Shown: positions 1 to 5,009 of the stretch, in pieces | How positions within the stretch are numbered: position 1 is the stretch's first letter | How the letters are laid out: every line of letters begins with the position of its first letter | Assembly: GCA_010031985.1 (NCBI GenBank) | Contig: RGYP01000162.1 | Location: forward strand, 1-5,009 | DNA: 5,009 bases | Reading direction: 5' to 3' | Source of the DNA: Gammaproteobacteria bacterium | GTDB taxonomy: Bacteria > Pseudomonadota > Gammaproteobacteria > Steroidobacterales > Steroidobacteraceae | Notes under the pieces: generated by a model | What the model was told of the DNA's origin: nothing | The model's database searches: none | Seen by the model: the letters and a program-made list of their open reading frames with translations, nothing else | Program-made: the position numbers and the translations under genes

Positions 1-411
1 CGTATTGAGCGTCGCCCGCGCATTGAGATAGCGCACGCGCTGTTCGCTGTCTTCGAGCGTGAGCAGAACCTGCGCGACCTGCAAGTCCCACTGCTCGAGC
101 AATTCCTTGTAGGCGTGCGCGAGACGGATCTGGCCGACAGCCGCGGCCGCCTGACTCTCTTCGAGCCGCAACGGGCCCTTCGCCAAACCGAGATGGCGCC
201 GCCCGAGCGCGATCGCACCCGAAGAAACGAGCACCACCTCCTTGCCCTGCGAGCGCAACCTCACCACATCTTCGATCAGGGACTCGAGCCAGGCCCGATT
301 CAGTCGCCCGGTTGCACCATCGACGAGCAAAGCGGAGCCGACCTTGACCACGACGCGGCGGGCACGGCTGAGCGGAGAGGCAGGCGGACTGGTTTGTGCG
401 CGGGCGGGCAT
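1..411 (-). CDS. proB: Glutamate 5-kinase, N-terminal part (runs off left edge)
   Basis: Catalyses ATP-dependent phosphorylation of L-glutamate to glutamyl 5-phosphate, the first committed step of proline synthesis, in the cytoplasm. Reading the minus strand from the ATG at 411-409 gives 137 codons open to the window edge. The amino-acid-kinase fold is clear: the nucleotide/phosphate loop VVVKVGSALL (residues 20-29, with Lys23), the glycine-rich glutamate-site segment VVLVSSGAIALG (59-70), the helix ESQAAAAVGQ, and RVRYLNARATLNT at the edge, which in the family precedes the NEND segment. The start is supported by AGGA at 424-421, nine bases before the ATG. The first ~17 residues (Ala/Pro/Ser-rich) are a short family-variable extension. 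The rest of the kinase domain, and any C-terminal PUA domain, lie outside the window. It is transcribed divergently from the acidic-protein gene. In many proteobacteria proB follows obgE; here nothing on its own strand precedes it within the window. Confidence 0.96.
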   Translation of the reverse strand, partial: MPARAQTSPPASPLSRARRVVVKVGSALLVDGATGRLNRAWLESLIEDVVRLRSQGKEVVLVSSGAIALGRRHLGLAKGPLRLEESQAAAAVGQIRLAHAYKELLEQWDLQVAQVLLTLEDSEQRVRYLNARATLNT

Positions 412-501
412 GCGGAAGAGTCCTGAACGCGTGGCACTATAGTTGAGAGTCGCAGTAAAATCCCGCACCGGAGCCCATATTCTCCGTGTTGAGGTGAAGC
501 C
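412..501. promoter_or_regulatory. Divergent promoter region between proB and the acidic-protein gene
   Basis: This 90-bp gap must hold the 5' signals for both divergent genes. The 8-bp palindrome ACTATAGT (436-443) reads as a -10-like TATAGT on both strands: 438-443 on plus and 441-436 on minus. A second plus-strand -10-like hexamer, TAAAAT, lies at 456-461. No convincing TTGACA-like -35 box is found at 16-18 bp from any of these, so the assignment is tentative. If the minus-strand element is used, the proB transcript would start near 429 and have a leader of about 18 nt. If the plus-strand element is used, the start would be near 450 with a leader of about 50 nt. Confidence 0.35.
491..496 (+). 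promoter_or_regulatory. Ribosome binding site deciding the GTG start at 502
   Basis: GAGGTG is a good Shine-Dalgarno match ending five bases before the GTG at 502-504. It supports the non-ATG start of the acidic protein. Confidence 0.7.
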
Positions 502-828
502 GTGAGCAGAGATTACGAACCCGTCAAGGGCCAGTGGTACGAAAACGTCGAGGACGAGGAAACATTTCGCGTGCTCTCGGTGGACGAAGATGCCGAAATC
601 GTCGAGATCGAGTATCTCGATGGCGACATCGAAGAACTCGACCTCGAAGAGTGGCACGAGTTCGACCTCGAGCTCATCGAAGAACCCGAAGGCTGGTCCG
701 ATGAGGACGAAGACGAGGACGAGGACGACGACTGGGACGAAGAAGACGACGAAGACGAAGATGACGACTGGGATGAGGACGAAGACGAGGACCTCGAAGA
801 CGATGACGACGATGGCCGCGAACGCTAG
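502..828 (+). CDS. Very acidic small protein with Asp/Glu-Trp tail (possible DUF6763-type)
   Basis: A 108-residue cytoplasmic protein with no signal peptide or membrane segment. Residues 1-65 look like a small folded beta-rich domain: a PVKGQWY start, FRVLSVDEDAEIVEIEYLDG, then EELDLEEWHEFDLELIEEPEGW. I connect this pattern, from memory and unchecked, with a proteobacterial family of unknown function (DUF6763). Residues 67-104 are a low-complexity tail in which 35 of 38 residues are Asp or Glu, broken only by Trp78, Trp90 and Leu98; it contains an exact ten-residue repeat. I count 62 acidic residues against 5 Lys/Arg, so the protein is extremely anionic. The GTG start has a Shine-Dalgarno site at 491-496. 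It ends 21 nt before a CCC1/VIT1 metal transporter in the same frame, so it is probably co-transcribed and coupled. A role in binding or buffering divalent metal for the transporter is plausible from context and charge but is only inference. Function unknown. Confidence 0.85.
   Translation: MSRDYEPVKGQWYENVEDEETFRVLSVDEDAEIVEIEYLDGDIEELDLEEWHEFDLELIEEPEGWSDEDEDEDEDDDWDEEDDEDEDDDWDEDEDEDLEDDDDDGRER
700..813 (+). repeat. Asp/Glu-codon low-complexity tract with an exact 10-residue repeat
   Basis: An almost pure run of GAN codons encodes the acidic tail (residues 67-104). The ten residues DEDEDDDWDE occur twice, at residues 71-80 (bases 712-741) and 83-92 (748-777). The two copies use different synonymous codons (GAG/GAA, GAC/GAT). 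The repeat is therefore either old or kept at protein level, not a fresh slippage product. Confidence 0.85.
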
Positions 829-835
829 CCGCCGT

Positions 836-852
836 CGCGTGCATCGCACGTG
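836..852 (+). promoter_or_regulatory. Hairpin burying the GTG start of the CCC1/VIT1 gene
   Basis: The RNA can form CGCGTGC (836-842), loop ATC (843-845), GCACGTG (846-852): seven pairs including one G-U, with a core of five Watson-Crick pairs at 838-842/846-850. The 3' arm ends exactly with the GTG start codon at 850-852. There is no Shine-Dalgarno sequence upstream of that start. A ribosome finishing the acidic protein at the TAG (826-828) would cover the 5' arm and open the hairpin. This is the arrangement expected for translational coupling. The structure is read by eye; its stability was not computed. Confidence 0.45.
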
Positions 853-1890
853 AGCGGGGGTCCCGACAGCTGGTATCACGAAAAGGAATCGGCGTGGCTT
901 TACGCCCATGTCGCCGCGCGTGAAAGCGATCCGGCGAAGAGCCGGATGTTCCGTCTGCTCGGCGAAGCGGCCGAGGACCAAGCCCTGAAGTGGCAGGCGA
1001 TCGAGCCCGCCCGCGATTACCGTTTCCAGCCCTCCACCCGCGCTCGCATCGTTGCCGCACTGGTCGATCGTGTCGGCCCGCGCGCGGCGCGGCACGTGCT
1101 CGCGGCCATGAAGTTGCGTGGCGTGTCGGTGTACTCGGGCAGCACCGCTGCCGGACACGCCATGCCCACCTCGATCTCGCAGGTCGGCCAGCGCCACCGC
1201 AGCGTCTCGGGGGGCAATCTGCGCGCCACGGTGTTCGGCATCAACGATGGCCTCGTCTCGAATGCCGCGCTCGTCATGGGCGTGGCGGGCGCGGGCAGTT
1301 CGCCGGGCACCGTTCTGCTCACCGGCGTCGCGGGCTTGCTCGCCGGCGCGCTCTCGATGGCGGCAGGCGAATACGTCTCGGTGCGTTCGCAGCGCGACAT
1401 GTACGAATATCAAATCGCCCTCGAAAAAGAAGAACTCGACGAATACCCCGAAGAGGAAGCCGAAGAACTCGCACTCATTTACGCGGCGCGCGGCATGGAT
1501 ATCGACAAGGCGCGCGAAATGACCCGCGCCCTCGTCACTCGACCCGAGCAGGCCCTAGAGGTCTTGGCACGCGAGGAGCTCGGGCTCAATCCGGATGATC
1601 TCGGTTCGCCCATCGGCGCTGCACTGTCCTCGTTCCTCGCCTTCTCGGTCGGCGCGATCTTGCCGCTGCTGCCGTTCCTGGTCGGCCCGCTCTTTGGCAT
1701 CGCGGCCGCGGGCGCCATTTTTTGGACGATCGGCATCACGGTCGTGGCACTCGCCGGCGTCGGCATGGCCATCAGCCTGTTCACCGGCCGCGACGCCTGG
1801 CGTGGCGCACTGCGCATGGTGCTGATCGGCGGCGGCGCCGGCCTCATCGCCTGGTTCGTCGGCAGCCTGCTCGGCGTCGCCGCGACCTGA
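850..1890 (+). CDS. CCC1/VIT1-family iron/manganese transporter with degenerate ferritin-like N-terminal domain
   Basis: A 346-residue inner-membrane protein that probably moves Fe2+/Mn2+ out of the cytoplasm, as in the vacuolar iron transporter family and MbfA-type bacterial relatives. Residues ~8-95 are helical and resemble the ferritin-like domain fused to bacterial CCC1 proteins (KESAWLYAHVA, then LLGEAAEDQALKW). Residues 116-346 are the transporter: HRSVSGGNLRATVFGINDG (TM1 ~125-147), GLLAGALSMAAGEYVSVRSQ (TM2 ~153-178), an acidic cytoplasmic loop at 184-250 with Glu186, 192, 194, 195, 198, 201-203, 205 and 206 (the metal-binding region in the plant VIT1 structure), then TM3 ~255-278 (ILPLLPFLVG), TM4 ~284-309 and TM5 ~318-342. 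Asp133, Met170 and Glu174 lie in the conserved transport-path motifs. The GTG at 850 is the first possible start after the in-frame TAG at 826; the next Met, residue 33, would cut the first helix. It lacks a Shine-Dalgarno site, so coupling to the acidic gene is likely. Iron versus manganese specificity cannot be told. Confidence 0.93.
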   Translation: MSGGPDSWYHEKESAWLYAHVAARESDPAKSRMFRLLGEAAEDQALKWQAIEPARDYRFQPSTRARIVAALVDRVGPRAARHVLAAMKLRGVSVYSGSTAAGHAMPTSISQVGQRHRSVSGGNLRATVFGINDGLVSNAALVMGVAGAGSSPGTVLLTGVAGLLAGALSMAAGEYVSVRSQRDMYEYQIALEKEELDEYPEEEAEELALIYAARGMDIDKAREMTRALVTRPEQALEVLAREELGLNPDDLGSPIGAALSSFLAFSVGAILPLLPFLVGPLFGIAAAGAIFWTIGITVVALAGVGMAISLFTGRDAWRGALRMVLIGGGAGLIAWFVGSLLGVAAT

Positions 1891-1994
1891 GCACCGAGGC
1901 AGCGATCAACCGCGCTGCGGGCTGCTCCGGGAGCCACTCTCGGCCTGCGGTCACCCCATGTTAGTTTTCCGCAAGAACCCTCCGGAGGATGCGG
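1891..1994 (+). promoter_or_regulatory. Leader region of the transhydroxylase-like operon; start choice at 1995
   Basis: A 104-bp gap after the transporter. GGAGG at 1984-1988 is a near-perfect Shine-Dalgarno sequence. It touches an ATG at 1989 (zero spacing) but is six bases from the ATG at 1995, so 1995 is the likely start. The site sits inside a perfect palindrome CCTCCGGAGG (1979-1988). An outer inverted repeat, TCCGCA (1968-1973) with TGCGGA (1990-1995), could place the site in a loop and the first base of the start codon in a stem. There is no clear terminator for the transporter gene: GCTCC-G-GGAGC at 1924-1934 has no following T-run. I see no convincing sigma-70 promoter, so transcription could continue from upstream. 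Confidence 0.5.
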
Positions 1995-4955
1995 ATGAAT
2001 CTCTCGGTATTGTTGTGGGGCATCCCGCAAGCCATGCGGGCCATGTCGAAGCTCTATCCGGCCTACGCCGCGCGCCTGCGCGAACGCAACCTCGTTGCCC
2101 AGTTCCGCCTGCGTGACGTGCCCGAGGGCCGCTGGATCGAACTGCGTGACGGCAAGATCAAAAGTCGCGCGGGACTGCACGCCGCGCCCGATCTCACCAT
2201 CCACTTCAAAAACCGCGAGATCGCCGAAGGCTTTCTCACCCCGCCCTTCGACATGCTCGAGCGCATCGATGCGGCAAAGAATTTCAAGATCGGTTTCGAC
2301 GGACCGGACGATCTCGCCGTGTGGTTCATGCAGACGCTCACGCGTCTCGAGACCGTCACCTGGAAAGCCGGCACGGACATGGGCAACGGCGTCACGCGCT
2401 ACACCAACGGCACCAACAGCGGACCGATCTTCGTCTACGTGAAAGACGGCAAGATCATCCGCACCACGCCGATCGATTTCGATGACAGCGATGCCGCCTC
2501 CTGGTCGATCAAAGCGCGCGGTCAAACCTTCAAGCCGAGCCGGCGCACGACGGTCGCGACCCACGGTCTTTGCCTGAAGTCGATGGTCTATTCGAAAAAC
2601 CGCATCCTGCATCCGATGAAGCGCGTCGACTTCGATCCCGACGGCGAACGCAACATTCAGAATCGCGGCAAATCGAAATTCGTGCGCATCAGCTGGGACG
2701 AAGCGCTCGATATCGTCAGCAAAGAAATCAAGCGCGCCAAGGCCGTCGGACCGGGTGCGGTTTGCGTCGCCAACGGTTCGCACCACCAGTGGGGCAATCT
2801 CGGGCACTACATGAGTGCCTTCAACCGCTTCTGGAACCTCATCGGCGTCACCAAGCTCGTGCATACGCCAGACAGCTGGGAAGGCTGGTTCTGGGGCGCC
2901 ATGCACCACTGGGGCAACAGCCTGCGACTCGGTTGCCCCGAGTTTTACGGCACGGTCGAAGACTGTCTCAAAGAAGCCGAGATGATCGTTTTCTGGTCGA
3001 GCGACCCGGATGCGACCTACGGCTTCGAGGGTACCGAGCGCCGCGAATGGGCCAAGAAACTCGGCATCAAGATGGTGCACATCGATCCCTACCTCAACCA
3101 CACCGCCGCGCACTTGGGCGGCAAGTGGATCTCGCCAAAGCCCGGCACCGACCCGGCGATGGCGCAGGCGATCTGCCACGTCTGGATCACCGAAGGCCTC
3201 TACGACAAAACATTCATTGAGGGTCGCACCACCGGCTTCGACGAGTGGAAGGCCTACATCCTCGGCGAAACCGACGGCATCGGCAAAACACCCGAGTGGC
3301 AGGAGAGCGAAACCGGGGTCCCTGCGCGCGACGTGCGCGCGCTCGCTCGCGAGTGGGGCTCAAAGAAAACTTATCTCGGTGCAGGCGGTTGGGGCGTCGG
3401 CTTGGGTGGCGCGGGGCGCAGTCCGATGGGCGCGCAATGGGCGCGCATGATGACCATCTTGGGTGCCATGCAAGGCTACGGTCGACCGGGCTCCAACTTC
3501 GGCAACCTGCAGTTCGGTGCACCACTCGATTTCAACTTCTACTTTCCAGGATACGGCGAGGGCAGCTTCTCGGGCGAACTCACGACCAGCGCCAACTCGG
3601 CCAACAATTACCAGCGCATGCCGCACATCGTCACCATGAGCTCGGTGCGACAGGCCATCCCGCGCATGTGGTTCCCCGAGGCCATCACCCAGGGCAAGGC
3701 GATGGGCTATCTCACCGACGTGTCCTCGATCCAGGGTCAGTTCTTTCCTTTCGGCTACCCCTCGCCCGGCCACGTGCGCGTGCAGATGCTCTACAAGTAC
3801 GGCAGCTCTTCGCTCGGCACGCAGGTCGGCTCGAATCGCTGGATTCAGGCCTATCAGCACGAGAGCCTGAAGTTCGTCGTCAATCAGTCGGTGTGGTGGG
3901 AAGGCGAAACGCCGTTCGCCGACATCGTGCTGCCGGCGTGCACGGTGTTCGAACGCTGGGACATCGGCGAGTGGTACAACGTCGGCGCCGGCTACGTCCA
4001 TCACATGTACTCGATGAACAACCATCGCGTGATCGCACTGCAGCACAAGGCGATCGAGCCGCTCGGCGAGTCGAAGTCGGACTACGACATCTTCCTCGCG
4101 ATCGCCGAGAAGCTCGATCTCGGCGCGGTGTATTCGGAAGGGGGCACCTCCGAATACGACTGGTGCAAGCGCGTCTTCGATTCCTCGGATCTCGCCAAGC
4201 GCACGAGCTGGCGCGAGTTCCTCAAAAAAGGCTACTACGTCGTCGCCCCCGATCCCGAGTCGGCCCGCGCGCCGACCGCGAATCGCTGGTTCTACGAGGG
4301 CCGCAAGAAAGACACGCCCGAGCCCTATCCGCTGCCTTCCGAATACGTCGCGGGTCTCGGCAAAGGGCTGCAGACGCCATCGGGCAAATTCGAATTCGTC
4401 GCGAGCACGCTCAAGCGCATCGACGATCCCGATCGACCGCCCCTCAATCAGTACATGCCGGTTTACGAAGACGGCAAACGCGAACCGCAACTCGCCGAGT
4501 TTCCGCTGCAATTGTTGTCACCGCACTCGCGTTACCCCTTTCACCTCATGGGTGATGACGAAGGCTGCAGCGTGCGCGACATCCGCGAGCATCGCGTCTT
4601 GAAGGACGGTCACTATTATTTGGTCGCCCGCATCAATCGCGAGGATGCCGCCGCGCGCGGCATCCGCGACGACGATCTCATTCGCTTGTGGAACAACCGC
4701 GGCTCGGTCGTCTGTGCCGCGCAAATCACCGATCGACTGCGCCCCGGCGTGGTCTCGGCCTCGACGGCCTCGGCCGAGTACCGCCCGGCGGGCGAGCCGG
4801 GCAAATCCACCGATCTCGGTGGTTGCATCAACATGCTGAACCCGAGCAAAGCCATCGCTCGCAAAACCCACGGCATTCGCCCGAACACCACGCTGATCCA
4901 GATCGAGAAGTGGACCGGCGTCGACACCTGGCAACCGCGCGCGGAGATCGCCTGA
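1995..4955 (+). CDS. SCP2-like domain fused to pyrogallol-phloroglucinol transhydroxylase-type molybdopterin enzyme (large subunit)
   Basis: A 986-residue cytoplasmic enzyme (no twin-arginine signal) of the DMSO-reductase superfamily, carrying a bis-MGD molybdenum cofactor. Residues ~12-125 look like an SCP2 lipid-carrier fold: VAQFRLRD, RWIELRDGKIKSRAG, APDLTIHFKN, an amphipathic helix, then FKIGFDGPDDLAVWFMQTL. Residues 129-986 match, from memory, AthL of Pelobacter acidigallici along the whole length: GPIFVYVKDGKII (~143-155), RISWDEALDIV, SHHQWGN (262-268), PDSWEGW (292-298), EMIVFWSSDPD, HIDPYLNHTA, FYFPGYGEG (515-523), ADIVLPACTVFERWD, SPHSRYPFHLMGDD (842-855) and a C-terminal dinucleotide-binding domain (~840-975). 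Ser294 aligns with the Mo-ligand Ser175; His263, Asp293, Tyr520 and Tyr667 align with His144, Asp174, Tyr404 and Tyr560. There is no N-terminal Cys cluster motif, as in AthL. AthL Arg153, Trp354 and Cys557 appear replaced, so the substrate may not be pyrogallol. The next gene is the Fe-S subunit, overlapping by one base. The start at 1995 is chosen by GGAGG six bases upstream; 1989 is possible. Confidence 0.93.
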   Translation: MNLSVLLWGIPQAMRAMSKLYPAYAARLRERNLVAQFRLRDVPEGRWIELRDGKIKSRAGLHAAPDLTIHFKNREIAEGFLTPPFDMLERIDAAKNFKIGFDGPDDLAVWFMQTLTRLETVTWKAGTDMGNGVTRYTNGTNSGPIFVYVKDGKIIRTTPIDFDDSDAASWSIKARGQTFKPSRRTTVATHGLCLKSMVYSKNRILHPMKRVDFDPDGERNIQNRGKSKFVRISWDEALDIVSKEIKRAKAVGPGAVCVANGSHHQWGNLGHYMSAFNRFWNLIGVTKLVHTPDSWEGWFWGAMHHWGNSLRLGCPEFYGTVEDCLKEAEMIVFWSSDPDATYGFEGTERREWAKKLGIKMVHIDPYLNHTAAHLGGKWISPKPGTDPAMAQAICHVWITEGLYDKTFIEGRTTGFDEWKAYILGETDGIGKTPEWQESETGVPARDVRALAREWGSKKTYLGAGGWGVGLGGAGRSPMGAQWARMMTILGAMQGYGRPGSNFGNLQFGAPLDFNFYFPGYGEGSFSGELTTSANSANNYQRMPHIVTMSSVRQAIPRMWFPEAITQGKAMGYLTDVSSIQGQFFPFGYPSPGHVRVQMLYKYGSSSLGTQVGSNRWIQAYQHESLKFVVNQSVWWEGETPFADIVLPACTVFERWDIGEWYNVGAGYVHHMYSMNNHRVIALQHKAIEPLGESKSDYDIFLAIAEKLDLGAVYSEGGTSEYDWCKRVFDSSDLAKRTSWREFLKKGYYVVAPDPESARAPTANRWFYEGRKKDTPEPYPLPSEYVAGLGKGLQTPSGKFEFVASTLKRIDDPDRPPLNQYMPVYEDGKREPQLAEFPLQLLSPHSRYPFHLMGDDEGCSVRDIREHRVLKDGHYYLVARINREDAAARGIRDDDLIRLWNNRGSVVCAAQITDRLRPGVVSASTASAEYRPAGEPGKSTDLGGCINMLNPSKAIARKTHGIRPNTTLIQIEKWTGVDTWQPRAEIA
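4943..4946 (+). promoter_or_regulatory. Ribosome binding site for the Fe-S subunit, inside the large-subunit gene
   Basis: GGAG lies eight bases before the ATG at 4955, within the last codons of the large subunit. Together with the TGATG overlap at 4953-4957 it indicates coupled, near-equimolar translation of the two subunits. Confidence 0.6.
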
Positions 4956-5009
4956 TGTCAAAGAAATGGAATCTCATCGTCGACGTCGAGCGCTGCGACA
5001 ACTGCCGCG
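4955..5009 (+). CDS. Ferredoxin-like 4Fe-4S subunit of the transhydroxylase-type enzyme, N-terminal fragment
   Basis: Only 18 codons are in the window: MSKKWNLIVDVERCDNCR, then the right edge. The pattern VDVxRCxxCR is the start of the first CxxCxxCxxxC cluster motif of DMSO-reductase-family iron-sulfur subunits, close to the AthS start (IDVxKCxxCNNC, from memory). Its ATG shares one base with the stop of the large subunit (TGATG), the usual large-then-small order in this family. It would form a cytoplasmic heterodimer and carry electrons to or from the molybdenum site through several 4Fe-4S clusters. In Pelobacter AthS three clusters and a C-terminal beta domain are known; neither can be seen here. 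Other family members (polysulfide, tetrathionate or arsenate reductase electron subunits) share this motif, so the specific assignment rests on the large subunit next to it. Confidence 0.85.
   Translation, partial: MSKKWNLIVDVERCDNCR

Noticed and set aside
115..442. Two plus-strand frames (115-426 and 242-442)
   Set aside because: They are antisense to proB, whose minus-strand translation shows conserved kinase motifs throughout.
432..446. Sigma-54-like element TGGCAC-N5-TTGA
   Set aside because: The -24 half is perfect, but the near-invariant GC of the -12 half is GA here, and no activator binding site is evident. Chance similarity is likely.
590..853. Plus-strand frame encoding a Lys/Thr/Arg-rich basic peptide
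   Set aside because: It is the +1 shift of the Asp/Glu-codon repeat in the acidic protein, which has the better start, ribosome site and folded N-terminal part.
1924..1968. Possible rho-independent terminator after the transporter gene (GCTCC-G-GGAGC)
   Set aside because: The loop is one base, the stem is short, and the only T-rich stretch (1965-1968) is about 30 bases downstream.
1995..2800. Search for an N-terminal Cys-rich 4Fe-4S motif and a twin-arginine signal in the molybdoenzyme
   Set aside because: Only an isolated Cys (in HGLCLKS) is present before the SHHQWGN motif, and the first residues have no RR signal. Both absences fit the cytoplasmic AthL subfamily, so they do not indicate a broken gene.
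1479..3179. Long minus-strand open frame of 566 codons across the transporter end and the molybdoenzyme start
   Set aside because: It is antisense to two proteins with clear family motifs, crosses their intergenic gap, shows no recognisable domain and is typical of GC-rich antisense shadow frames.
3322..3354. GCGC-rich palindromic-looking stretch
   Set aside because: It lies within a conserved coding segment (VPARDVRALAREWG) and is explained by GC-rich codon choice for Arg and Ala.
3360..4511. Minus-strand open frame of 383 codons opposite the molybdoenzyme
   Set aside because: It is Arg/Ala/His-rich, matches no domain and lies wholly inside a well-supported gene on the other strand.

Overview
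The window is GC-rich, compactly packed DNA with proteobacterial-type genes (short gaps, GTG and ATG starts, clear Shine-Dalgarno sequences). Gene content and the protein families suggest a gamma- or betaproteobacterium; this is inferred from gene style, and no rRNA or other taxonomic marker is present.

Layout: (1) 1-411, minus strand: the N-terminal 137 codons of glutamate 5-kinase (proB), running off the left edge. (2) 412-501: a short divergent intergenic region with a palindromic -10-like element. (3) 502-828, plus: a very acidic 108-residue protein with a Trp-punctuated Asp/Glu tail. (4) 850-1890, plus: a CCC1/VIT1-family iron/manganese transporter with a degenerate ferritin-like N-terminal domain. 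It lies in the same frame as gene 3, 21 nt after its amber stop, and its start codon sits in a hairpin. (5) 1891-1994: an intergenic leader with a strong Shine-Dalgarno sequence that selects the start at 1995. (6) 1995-4955, plus: a large molybdopterin enzyme of the pyrogallol-phloroglucinol transhydroxylase (AthL) type, with an extra SCP2-like (sterol-carrier/lipid-binding) domain of about 128 residues at its N-terminus. (7) 4955-5009, plus: the first 18 codons of its iron-sulfur partner subunit (AthS-like), overlapping by one base (TGATG).

Functionally there are three units. proB is proline biosynthesis housekeeping. The acidic protein and the CCC1/VIT1 transporter look like a translationally coupled metal-handling pair. 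The last two genes form a two-subunit Mo/Fe-S enzyme. The most interesting item is the SCP2-AthL fusion. The catalytic part begins at an internal Met (residue 129) that aligns with the native start of the Pelobacter enzyme. It keeps the Mo-ligand serine and the His, Asp and Tyr catalytic residues, but several residues that line the pyrogallol pocket differ. This suggests a related hydroxyl-transfer or oxidoreductase reaction on a different, probably hydrophobic, substrate. Comparisons with Pelobacter AthL come from memory of that protein and its structure, not from an alignment run here.
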